The translations under genes were made by a program, and so were the position numbers. Below are positions 10,008-17,606 of a DNA stretch of 64,000 nucleotides, in pieces. The notes under the pieces are model-generated. The model saw only the letters and a program-made list of their open reading frames with translations, searched no databases and was not told where the DNA came from. How positions within the stretch are numbered: position 1 is the stretch's first letter; each line of letters begins with the position of its first letter. The stretch is from CAVVNN01 sp963838035 (GTDB taxonomy: Bacteria; Actinomycetota; Thermoleophilia; Solirubrobacterales; 70-9). The stretch is from contig CAWIPM010000002.1 of the NCBI GenBank assembly GCA_963838035.1, forward strand, positions 124,001 through 188,000. Direction: 5' to 3'.

Positions 10008-10969
10008 TGGCGTCAGGCAGCAGCACCCGCGCCTCGGCTGAGCGCTCCGGAATGACCTGGATCGAGGGCGGCAGCTTTCGCATGGGCTGCGAGGCTTTCT
10101 ACCCCGAGGAGGCGCCGGTCCACACCGTCGCGCTCGACGGCTTCTGGATCGATACGCTGCCGGTGACGGTCCGCGAGTTCCGCTACTTCGTCCGCGAGAC
10201 CGGCCACCTCACCATCGCGGAGCGAAAGCCCGACCCTGCGCAGTACCCGGGCATCGACCCGCGGCTGCTCGTGCCCGGCTCGCTGGTCTTCCGCGGCACC
10301 CCTGGGCCGGTGCCGCTGAACGACTTCCGTGCCTGGTGGGAGTTCGTCCCCGGCGCCAACTGGCGACGTCCGGAGGGGCGGGGCAGTGACGTGCGGGGGC
10401 GCGAGGACCACCCTGTGATCCACGTCGGCAACGAGGATGCGGCCGCCTACGCCGCCTGGGCCGGCAAGGAGCTGCCGAGCGAGGCCGAGTGGGAGTTTGC
10501 CGCCCGCGGCGGCCTCGACGGGGCGCTTTTCACCTGGGGCGACGAGGACCACTACGGGCGCGGGCGCCCGCTGGCCAATACCTGGCACGGGCGCTTCCCG
10601 TGGGAGAACCTGGGCGCGGCCGGCTGGCGCGGCACCTCGAAGGTGGGCGCCTTTGCCCCCAACGGCTATGGCCTGCACGACGTGGCCGGCAATGTCTGGG
10701 AATGGACCGCGGACTTCTTCACCCCTCGCCATCCGGATGAGGCTTCTCATCCCTGCTGCGTGCCGACCAACCCCCGGGTCAGCTCCGACGCCGGAGCCCG
10801 TGACCCCAGCGTGCCCGACTCACACATCCCCCGCAAGGTGATCAAGGGAGGCTCGCACCTCTGTGCACCTAGCTATTGCCTGCGCTACCGGCCCGCCGCA
10901 CGTCAGGGCGAGGCGCTCGACAGCTCGACCAGCCACGTCGGCTTCCGCTGCATCCAGCGTGACGGCTGA
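10007..10969 (+). CDS. Formylglycine-generating enzyme (sulfatase-activating, SUMF1/EgtB-type fold)
   Basis: This enzyme oxidises the CxPSR cysteine of sulfatases to formylglycine using oxygen and copper. It is intact at 320 residues. The FGE-sulfatase domain starts at MTWIEGGSFRMGCEAFYPEE and contains the family landmarks PVTVREFRYFV, HPVIHVGNEDAAAYAAWAGK, LPSEAEWEFAARGG, GNVWEWTADFF and the final GFRC. Two active-site cysteines in GGSHLCAPSYCLRYRPAAR have the Cys-x4-Cys spacing known from Streptomyces coelicolor and human FGE. It shares its first base with the stop of the upstream sulfatase, so its partner is almost certainly that enzyme. It is the only unbroken gene in this part of the window, which suggests the sulfatase may also be intact in the cell. 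Confidence 0.95.
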   Translation: MASGSSTRASAERSGMTWIEGGSFRMGCEAFYPEEAPVHTVALDGFWIDTLPVTVREFRYFVRETGHLTIAERKPDPAQYPGIDPRLLVPGSLVFRGTPGPVPLNDFRAWWEFVPGANWRRPEGRGSDVRGREDHPVIHVGNEDAAAYAAWAGKELPSEAEWEFAARGGLDGALFTWGDEDHYGRGRPLANTWHGRFPWENLGAAGWRGTSKVGAFAPNGYGLHDVAGNVWEWTADFFTPRHPDEASHPCCVPTNPRVSSDAGARDPSVPDSHIPRKVIKGGSHLCAPSYCLRYRPAARQGEALDSSTSHVGFRCIQRDG

Positions 10970-11096
10970 CCGATCGGGAGGGCACAGGCCGGATAGCCGA
11001 ATCTGCATCACCTTGGCGTAATCGAAGCAGACTCAAGTTCATGCGGTTTGTGTGCCGATAAGAGGCATTGCGGGGCAGGTCGCGCTGCTGCGCAAG

Positions 11097-12843
11097 ATGC
11101 CCGTGTTCTGCAAGCGCTCAAAAACCCAGAGGACGGCAAGGGCCGGGATACGCCGACTCCGATGGGCGGGAGCGCTGTTTCTCGGAGCGTTTCTTGTCAG
11201 TCCCCCGGCGACCACTGCCGCCCAGCCGACTTGCGCAGGCCGACCGGCCACGATCGTCTCCAACGCACCGAAAATCGTCGGAACCAAGGCACCCGACGTG
11301 ATCGTCGCCGGTCCAGGAAACAATGTCGATCTACGGCGGAGGTGGCAACGACGTGATTTGCGCTGGCGCTGGCAACGACACGATCTACGGCGGCCGTGGG
11401 GATGACACGATCTTCGGCGAAGAAGGCGAAGACACGCTTTATGGGGAACGAGGTTCCGATCACCTTGACGGCGGACCCGGCCAAGACCGACTCTACGGCG
11501 AAAGCGGCGATGACACCCTGGAAGGGGGGCCGGGAGATCACGACTGGCTGAATGGCGGGCCGGGGGACGATTCCCTGAACGGGGGCCCCGGCGACTTCGA
11601 CCTGCTGATCGGCGGACCGGGCAACGACTCGATCGACGGCGGGCCTGGTGAACACGACATCGCCTCCTACGCGGGAACCGGCGGCGCTGTGACGATCAAC
11701 CTGGAAACCCAAACCGTCTCTGGAGCAGAGTCCGAGCACTTGAGCGGCATCGAGGACGCGATCGGCGGATCGGGCAACGACACCCTGATCGGTGCCTCAG
11801 GCAGGGCCAATCGGCTCGACGGCGGACCGGGCAACGATCACCTGATCGCCGCCGGCCCCGGCGACGAAGCCTTCGGCGGCCCGGGAAGCGACGTCTGCAA
11901 CGGTGGCTTCTCCCAGGAAACGTCATGCGGCTCGATGAAAGGTGCCAGCGGCACCGCGGTCGAGCTCTACCACAGCATCGACGAATCGACCAGCCTGATC
12001 GTCACCGGTAACGATGCCGTCGACAGAGCCACCGTCAGCTACACCGGTGGCACCTACATAGTCCAGGGAGCGCTGGGCGGCAACCCGATTCTGCTCGGTG
12101 ATCCGACCTCGAGCTCCTGCGTCCGCCATGAAGTCTCCGACTCTGTCTCCTGCCAGGGGCCGATCTCCACGATCCAAGCCTCCCTCGGAGCCGGCAACGA
12201 CACCTTCACCGTCGCCGAAAGCGTTCCGGCCAGCGTCTCCTCAACCATCGACGGCGGACCCGGCGAAGACACGCTACGAGGTGGTCGTGGCGACGACACG
12301 CTTTATGCCGGTGATGACCACGTACCGGACACCCTCGAAGGCGGTCCCGGCAACGACGTGCTCTACGGGGTCAACATCTTCCACCCGCGTAAGGACAGCG
12401 GCGCTGCGCGGATGCTCGGCGGCCCTGGCGATGACCTGATGGTCGGTGGCCAACCCTGCGACGGCGACCTCTTCGACGGTGGCCCCGGCGACAACGACAG
12501 CGCCTCCTTCGCCCGTGTCCACAACAGCGGCATCTTCGTCGAGGCGACGATCGGCGGGGCGGTCCTCGACCCCGACGTTTCCAACTGCAACGCCGGGCAT
12601 ATCGACGCGAGCACCGAGAAGATCGAGGGCTCCCCGGGCCCCGACATCCTCACCGGTGACAACGGGCCCAACACGCTGCTTGGCCGCGGCGGCGACGACC
12701 GACTCGACGGCAAAGGCGGATTTGACAGCTGCGTCGGCGGTGGCGGCAACAACGAAATCGTCAACTGCGAGTACGACGATTCCGGCGCCCGCCACAAGCG
12801 CTCCCACCGACGCCATCATCGTCACCACCCGAAAAAGCCCTGA
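11097..12843 (+). CDS. Secreted RTX-like (hemolysin-type calcium-binding) repeat protein, one frame break
   Basis: From ATG 11097 the protein begins with basic residues and a hydrophobic signal segment (LRWAGALFLGAFLVSPP), probably cut near TTAAQ, followed by a cysteine and the start of the repeats (KIVGTKAPDVIVAGPGN). A one-base break near 11325 shifts to the frame carrying the rest. There follow about a dozen nonapeptide repeats of the GGxGxDxL/I type, such as GAGNDTIYGGRGDDTIFGEE, which form calcium-binding parallel beta rolls. A middle non-repeat region (about 11950-12230) carries Cys residues, then a second repeat block and a histidine-rich end (HKRSHRRHHRHHPKKP). A GTG at 11052 is an alternative start. 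The function is unknown. Similar secreted proteins are common in this lineage, and no toxin domain is present. Confidence 0.8.
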
Positions 12844-12910
12844 GTCAAGCGCAACGTCAGTGGGTCTGCGATGTTTCGGGTACTGCCACTTGTAGCAGCG
12901 GCAGGAGCAG

Positions 12911-13516
12911 ATGACCCCCGCATTGAGCAAGCTGATTCCTCTCGCCGCCCTGGGCGTCCTCGTTTCGGCGGCGTCGCTCGCTCCCGCAGCGTCCGTTCAT
13001 GGCGGGGTGAGCGTCAAGACCGCAAGCGCCAGCAGCACTGGGCAGATCAGTCTCGTCCTTGCCGGAGGCGCCGGCCCCGACGAAATCCACATTTCCTTGA
13101 GCGCAGATGGCCGCACCTACGTAATCGACTCAGCGACGACGCTTGAAGGCGGTGGAGGTCCGTGCACCAACCCCCCGGATTACCCTGACGAGCTGGATTG
13201 CGAAGCGGTCGCCATTTCCGGCATCTGGTACAACGGCGGCCCCGGCGACGACGAAGTCGTCGTTGCTCGCAACGTCCCGGTGCCGGTGACGCTGCGCGGC
13301 GGACCGGGCAACGACCTCCTGGTCGGCGGCGCCGGCAACGACAAGCTGATTGGTGGCTCCGGCAACGACACCCTGATCGGCCGCGCCGGCAACGACGCGC
13401 TCTACGGCGGCCCGGGGGACGACAAGCTGGTGGGCGGGCCCGGCGAAGACATCTGCGTCGGCGGACCGGGCCACGACACGGCGCGCTCCTGCGAGACCAT
13501 CAGGAGCGTTCCCTGA
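12911..13516 (+). CDS. Secreted RTX-like calcium-binding repeat protein, small
   Basis: This 201-residue protein has a signal peptide (LIPLAALGVLVSAASLAPAAS), then a non-repeat region with SLVLAGGAGPDEIHISLS and two cysteines. It ends in five or six GGxGND repeats (GGPGNDLLVGGAGNDKLIGG and following) and a short Cys-containing tail. The N-terminal 'GxGPDEIHIS' module also occurs in both neighbouring repeat proteins (for example GRGPDDITISYDE in the leftward gene), so the three share a domain plan and probably arose by duplication. It lies 67 bases downstream of the larger repeat protein in the same direction. Calcium binding is expected from the family; the biological role is unknown. Confidence 0.85.
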   Translation: MTPALSKLIPLAALGVLVSAASLAPAASVHGGVSVKTASASSTGQISLVLAGGAGPDEIHISLSADGRTYVIDSATTLEGGGGPCTNPPDYPDELDCEAVAISGIWYNGGPGDDEVVVARNVPVPVTLRGGPGNDLLVGGAGNDKLIGGSGNDTLIGRAGNDALYGGPGDDKLVGGPGEDICVGGPGHDTARSCETIRSVP

Positions 13517-13536
13517 TCGGCTAGCCTCTCAGGGCG

Positions 13537-13704
13537 ATGTTGACCGGCTTGGAGAACCCGACCCACCTGCTGTTCATCCTAATTGTCGCGGTGCTCGTCC
13601 TCGGACCAAAGCGTCTGCCAGATGTCGGGCGCTCACTGGGCGCTGGCCTGCGCGAGTTTCGGCACTCGCTCTCGGGCGAGGAGGAGAAGGGGCAGGACTC
13701 CTAG
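13537..13704 (+). CDS. tatA: TatA/TatE-like twin-arginine translocase subunit
   Basis: This short gene of 55 residues reads MLTGLENPTHLLFILIVAVL and then VLGPKRLPDVGRSLGAGLREF, followed by an acidic tail ending QDS. This is the TatA pattern: a periplasmic start, a single transmembrane helix, the FGPK-type hinge (here LGPKRLP), and an amphipathic helix with LGxGLREF. TatA forms the pore for folded proteins with twin-arginine signals. Most TatA proteins are 60-90 residues, so this is near the short end. No tatC is nearby. It sits between a secreted repeat protein and DedA; whether it serves those genes cannot be judged. Confidence 0.85.
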   Translation: MLTGLENPTHLLFILIVAVLVLGPKRLPDVGRSLGAGLREFRHSLSGEEEKGQDS

Positions 13705-13712
13705 CCAGAGGG

Positions 13713-14319
13713 GTGACGAATCTCCCTCCTGGCGCTCATCTACAGCCCGGCCCATCTCGGCTACCTCGCCCTCTCCCTGCTGATCGGCGCCGAGTCGGCG
13801 GGGGTGCCGCTGCCCGGCGAGACCTCATTGATCGCCGCCGCCCTACTGGCCCACAACGGCGAAATGCGAATCGAGCTGGTGATCCCGATCGCCGCTGGCG
13901 CAGCGATCATTGGCGACAACATCGGCTACCTGTTCGGCCGCCGCGGCGCCCGCGCCCTCTTGCTCTTGCCGGGGCCCTTCAGTGCGCGCCGGGAGGCGTT
14001 CCTTGCCCAGGGGGAACCATTCTTCAAACGACACGGCCCCAAGGCGGTCTTCCTGGGCCGCTTCACCGCCGTGCTGCGGATCGCGGTCGCCTGGCTCGCC
14101 GGGGCGCACCGGATGCGTTGGACGGTCTTCTCCTTTTGGAACGCCCTGGGCGCGATCAGCTGGGCTACCACCGTCGGCCTGCTGGCCTATCTGCTCGGCC
14201 CGGTGGTCGAAGACTTCCTCGGTGTTTTCGGGGCCATCAGCGCGATAGCTGGGGTGGCGCTCGCCTTGGTCCTCTTGGCCTGGGGTCGGCGGAGCGCCGC
14301 TGAGAGCCAGGGCGACTAG
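13713..14319 (+). CDS. DedA family membrane protein, probable frame break at the start
   Basis: DedA proteins are polytopic membrane proteins, members of which flip undecaprenyl phosphate or phospholipids. The main frame from 13804 contains the family hallmarks VPLPGETSLIAAALLAH, GDNIGYLFGRRGARAL, the FxGR-type motif FLGRFTAVLRIAVAWLAGAHRM and FWNALGAISWATTVGLLAYLLG, with several hydrophobic helices. Upstream in the same frame, YSPAHLGYLALSLLIGAESAG is clearly part of the protein but has no start codon. Removing one base near 13718 links it to a GTG at 13713, giving VTISLLALIYSP. I therefore take 13713 as the true start. It follows the TatA gene by 8 bases. Confidence 0.82.
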
Positions 14320-14414
14320 CTGTCTTTATCCGGCTTTGCAAGACTGCCCGGCGGGAATTGGCGCCAGGTGCAAAGAAGCCCGAGGGCATCGCCCGCGTAG
14401 TCAGGTCGCGGGGG

Positions 14415-14516
14415 TTGGCACCCCTGGTTGAGTGCTCGACGGCTGTCTTCTACACCGGCCTCGCGCTCGGCATCGTCGCCGCCATCGTGGCGCTGCTGAT
14501 CGTCGTGATCCCATAA
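14415..14516 (+). CDS. Possible small membrane peptide (33 residues)
   Basis: A TTG-initiated frame encodes LAPLVECSTAVFYTGLALGI followed by VAAIVALLIVVIP, a single strongly hydrophobic helix ending at TAA. A GCGGGG stretch lies just upstream. The hydrophobic run is longer than expected by chance in this sequence, but there is no family match to lean on. The frame lies between the converging dedA and repeat-protein genes, so it may simply be intergenic sequence. Confidence 0.3.
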   Translation: MAPLVECSTAVFYTGLALGIVAAIVALLIVVIP

Positions 14517-14524
14517 GCGACGCC

Positions 14525-16207
14525 TCACTTCTTGTGCAGGCCGGCAACCGGGTGGCCGTGTTCGACGGTCTTGCAGTAGAGCGGCGCCGGGTCGATCGGG
14601 TCCACGATCGCCCGCCCGGAGGGATAACCCTTGCTGCCGCACTGGATGACTTCGTCCTTGACGCCGTCGACGGCGTCGATCGTGTCTTCGCCGCCGCGCC
14701 CATAGAAGCTGTCGACGCCGGGCTGGCCGAGCAGGAGATTGGCGCCGGAGTCGCCGATCAGCACGTCGTCGTCGAAGGATCCCTCGATGTCCTCGTCTGA
14801 GCGATCCAGGCGGACTCTGTGGCAGCCCTTGATCGCGTCGATCCAGGCCCAGCCGGCGGCGAGGGAAATGTAGAGGGTGCCGGGGTGGGCCTGGGTCTCG
14901 GCAAAGGAGGCGTCATCGCGACCCGGGCCGCCGACCAGCGCCCCTCCGGCGCAGCCTCCCCCGGCTGCGAGCAGGTCCCCGCCCTTGCCGCCGTAGAGGT
15001 AGGTCGGACCGGGGAGGCCGCCGATCAGGCCGTCGTCTCCCGCGCCGCCGTAGATGCGATTGCTGCCGGGCCCGGACTCGATCAGATCGTCCTCGGGGCC
15101 GCCGTGGATCACGTCGTTGCCTGCCCCGCCCGCGAGGCGGACGAAATCGACGGCGCGCAGCGAACCTTTGACCCGAAGTCGGTCGTTCTCGGGGCCCATG
15201 TCGGCCATCAACCAGCGGGCAGGGCCGTTCATCGCACAGCTCACTTGGTCGAGGGTCTCAGACGAATGGATGCAGCTGGCATCGGCTGCCAGGCCCTTCT
15301 TCGCGCTGACGGTGAAAGTCTCGGTTGGTTCGTCGTAGGAGATCGTGATGTCGTCCGGACCGCGGCCCCCGACGACTTGCAGGCCGCCGCCTTCGCCGAA
15401 CACAGGGACGACTTCAACGTAGGCGGACGCCTTCGGCAGCTTTTCGGGACCACAGGAGATGTGGATCGGCCCGCCCTTGCACTTGTCGCCGCCCTGGTCG
15501 CCGTCGAGGGTGTCGCGTCCGCCCCCTCCGAAGATGCGGTCGTTGCCCGAGCCGCCGTCGATCACGTTTGAGCCCTTGTCGCCGATCAGGGTGTCGGTGA
15601 AGGCCGAGCCTTCCAGGCTCTCGAAGCGGTAGAGCCGGTCGTGTCCGTCCCCGTAGGCGCGATGGGCCTTGAGCGAGGCCCTGACGCCGCGGTCGCGCCC
15701 GTCACCGCCCACAGCGGTGGCGAACGATGCGATGTCACCCTTGCCGGGCCCGCCGTCCATGCGGTCATAGCCGTAGTCCCCGTGGACGATGTCTTCGTTG
15801 CCAGGACCGCCGCTGACGGTGTCGATGCCGAGACCGCCGCTGACTTCGTCGCGGTTGCCCGGACCGCCAAGCACGTTGTCGTCGCCGAGGTCGCCGAAGA
15901 CCCGGTCGGTGCCGGGACCGCCGTCGATCCAGTCGTCACCGCGCCCGCCGTGGATCACGTCGTCCCCGCCGTCGCCGCAGATGATGTCGTTGCCGAGGCC
16001 GCCGTAGATCGTGTCGTCGCCGGGGCCGCCCCAGATCACGTCGCGGTGGGGCGTGCCGCGCAAAATGTCGTTACCCGAGGTGCCGACGATTGTCGCCCGG
16101 TGACCGTGACACATCGGTGGCTCTTCGACGCCGGCCGCTCCTGTGGCATGACCGAGGGCGAGAAGACCCATGAGTGCCACCGCCGTCACGATCAATTTCA
16201 GTCGCAC
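14525..16207 (-). CDS. Secreted RTX-like calcium-binding repeat protein, large
   Basis: Read leftward from GTG 16207, the protein has about 560 residues. A signal peptide (LIVTAVALMGLLALGHATGAAG) is followed by CHGHRATIVGTSGNDILRGT, the same entry motif as in the 11 kb repeat protein. Ten or more GGxGNDxI nonapeptides come next, then a non-repeat region with GDIASFATAV and the GPDDITISYDEPTETF module. A second repeat block follows, with Cys residues near the end. It is intact, unlike its plus-strand relative. It converges with dedA and is separated from the MBL hydrolase by about 350 bases that should hold its promoter. The repeats predict calcium-dependent beta-roll folding after export; there is no catalytic domain. 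Confidence 0.85.
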   Translation of the reverse strand: MRLKLIVTAVALMGLLALGHATGAAGVEEPPMCHGHRATIVGTSGNDILRGTPHRDVIWGGPGDDTIYGGLGNDIICGDGGDDVIHGGRGDDWIDGGPGTDRVFGDLGDDNVLGGPGNRDEVSGGLGIDTVSGGPGNEDIVHGDYGYDRMDGGPGKGDIASFATAVGGDGRDRGVRASLKAHRAYGDGHDRLYRFESLEGSAFTDTLIGDKGSNVIDGGSGNDRIFGGGGRDTLDGDQGGDKCKGGPIHISCGPEKLPKASAYVEVVPVFGEGGGLQVVGGRGPDDITISYDEPTETFTVSAKKGLAADASCIHSSETLDQVSCAMNGPARWLMADMGPENDRLRVKGSLRAVDFVRLAGGAGNDVIHGGPEDDLIESGPGSNRIYGGAGDDGLIGGLPGPTYLYGGKGGDLLAAGGGCAGGALVGGPGRDDASFAETQAHPGTLYISLAAGWAWIDAIKGCHRVRLDRSDEDIEGSFDDDVLIGDSGANLLLGQPGVDSFYGRGGEDTIDAVDGVKDEVIQCGSKGYPSGRAIVDPIDPAPLYCKTVEHGHPVAGLHKK

Positions 16208-16553
16208 TTGAGAATCGTAGGCGCTCGCTCTAGCGGTTTGCGCGGGCGAGCACTGGCCGCGGCCCACCAACCAAGGTTCGCTCGATCCTGCCAGTTTGCG
16301 ATTACTGCGCCTTGATCGGGCCGAACAATTGCTGCAAGCTCAAGGCCTTGCAGTAGTTGTCGGGCTTCTTGGTCGGAGGAGGAGATCGGGAATGGGTACG
16401 TGTCGTTGTGCGCCACCTGTGCGCCAGTCGTGCGCCAGTCAGACCGGAAATAACCGGACTTAGCCGGATTCGATTTGGCTTGAACAAGCCAACTCCGGCC
16501 CCTCAATTGAACCGCGAACGATGATCAGCATCCGCTTCTTGGCGGAGCCCTCC
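16208..16553. other. Intergenic region with a palindrome and short tandem repeats
   Basis: This 346-base gap contains three close copies of TGCGCCA (16410-16437, GTGCGCCA followed by CCT or GTC), three CCGG motifs about ten bases apart (about 16444-16466), and the perfect palindrome TTGGCTTG-AA-CAAGCCAA at 16475-16492. It lies downstream of the leftward MBL gene and upstream of the leftward repeat-protein gene. The palindrome has no T-run after it, so it fits an operator better than a terminator. Confidence 0.5.
16475..16492. promoter_or_regulatory. Perfect 18-bp palindrome, possible operator
   Basis: TTGGCTTG-AA-CAAGCCAA is perfectly symmetric with 8-bp arms and only a 2-base centre, too tight for an RNA hairpin loop but typical of a dimeric repressor site. 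It is about 270 bases upstream of the GTG of the large repeat protein. No regulator gene is adjacent. Confidence 0.35.
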
Positions 16554-17585
16554 CTACCCGGTCGTCTCATAGCGGATCACCGTCCCGTCGTCGGCTTCCC
16601 GAATGCGGCCCTCGTTGACCAGCAGGTCGGCGTGGCCGATCACCTCGGAGAGGGTGAGGAAGGCCTGGGTGACGGCGACGTTGCCCCAGATCGCCTGGGC
16701 CAGCGCATAGCCGGTTCGCGGCCGCTCCGCGATCAGGCCGAAGATCTTCTCCTTGCGCCGCTCGTGCTTGGCGAGGCGGTCGTCGATCAGCGCGACGTGG
16801 TCGGTGATCGGCTCGCCGTGGCCGGAGAGGACGATCTCGGCCGGCATCTCACGGGTCCTGCGCATCGACTCGATGTAGGTGACGAGGGCCTGGGTCCGTT
16901 GCTCGGAGCCGTCGAGCGGCCGCGTAATCAGCGGGTTCGAGGAGATGTGGGCGATCAGGTGGTCGGCGGCGATCAGGATACGGCGCTCGGCGTCCCAGAA
17001 GACGGTGTCGGAGGGGCTGTGTCCAGGTCGGTGGAGCGCCTGCAGGAGGCGGTCGTGGAAGGGCATCGACTGCCCGTCCTCGAGCGGCCGCGTCACCTCC
17101 GCGCGCGAGCCCCAGCCGCGGAAGCTGCGTGAGACGCTCTGCAGCGCCGTGGCGACGTTCTCGGGGATCCCGTTGCGCAGCATCAGCTCGACCGCAAAGC
17201 GGTCCTCGGCCTCGGCGTCCTGGCTGAAGTTCGCCAGCCTCTCCGCCGCGATCCCGAGGGCGGCCACCTTGGCGCCGGAGTGCTCGACGATGATCTCGAC
17301 CAGCCCCAGATGGTCAATGTGCTGGTGGGTGAGGATGACCAGCTCGAGGTCGTCGATCGAGTGGCCGCGCTCGCCGAGCTGGGACTGCAGCTCGTCGAGG
17401 GCCTTGCCGGAGTTGGGGCCGGTGTCGACAAGCGTCAGCGGCTCGTCCTCGATCAGGTAGCAGTTGACCCGGCCGACGGCGAACGGGGTTGGGATCCGCA
17501 GGCAGTGGATGCCGGCCTCTGCGGCTTTTAGGAGTGCTTCTTCGGGCGTCATCGGTGGGCGGCGACGGCCTCCGGCCTCCACCAT
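16554..17585 (-). CDS. MBL-fold metallohydrolase with winged-helix tail (LACTB2-like)
   Basis: This metallo-beta-lactamase-fold hydrolase of up to 343 residues contains the metal motif THQHIDHLG, then HRPGHSPSDTVF, and later ADHLI and SGHGEPI. The C-terminal 60 residues (RPRTGYALAQAIWG..VIGHADLLVNEGRIRE) form a winged helix, as in LACTB2-type enzymes. Members cleave RNA or thioesters; the substrate here cannot be told. ATG 17585 is used because no better ribosome site is seen, but the ATG at 17552 (MTPEEALLKAAEAG) is closer to where family members start. It lies 21 bases after the phosphohexomutase gene in the same direction and may be co-transcribed with it, the HIT gene and CorA. Confidence 0.85.
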   Translation of the reverse strand: MVEAGGRRRPPMTPEEALLKAAEAGIHCLRIPTPFAVGRVNCYLIEDEPLTLVDTGPNSGKALDELQSQLGERGHSIDDLELVILTHQHIDHLGLVEIIVEHSGAKVAALGIAAERLANFSQDAEAEDRFAVELMLRNGIPENVATALQSVSRSFRGWGSRAEVTRPLEDGQSMPFHDRLLQALHRPGHSPSDTVFWDAERRILIAADHLIAHISSNPLITRPLDGSEQRTQALVTYIESMRRTREMPAEIVLSGHGEPITDHVALIDDRLAKHERRKEKIFGLIAERPRTGYALAQAIWGNVAVTQAFLTLSEVIGHADLLVNEGRIREADDGTVIRYETTG

Positions 17586-17606
17586 AGGCGGGCGGGCCTT
17601 CTTTCC

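Noticed and set aside
11323..16207. Tandem DNA repeats or a CRISPR-like array
   Set aside because: The periodicity is 27 bases, in frame and degenerate. It comes from nonapeptide protein repeats, with no constant repeats separated by unique spacers.
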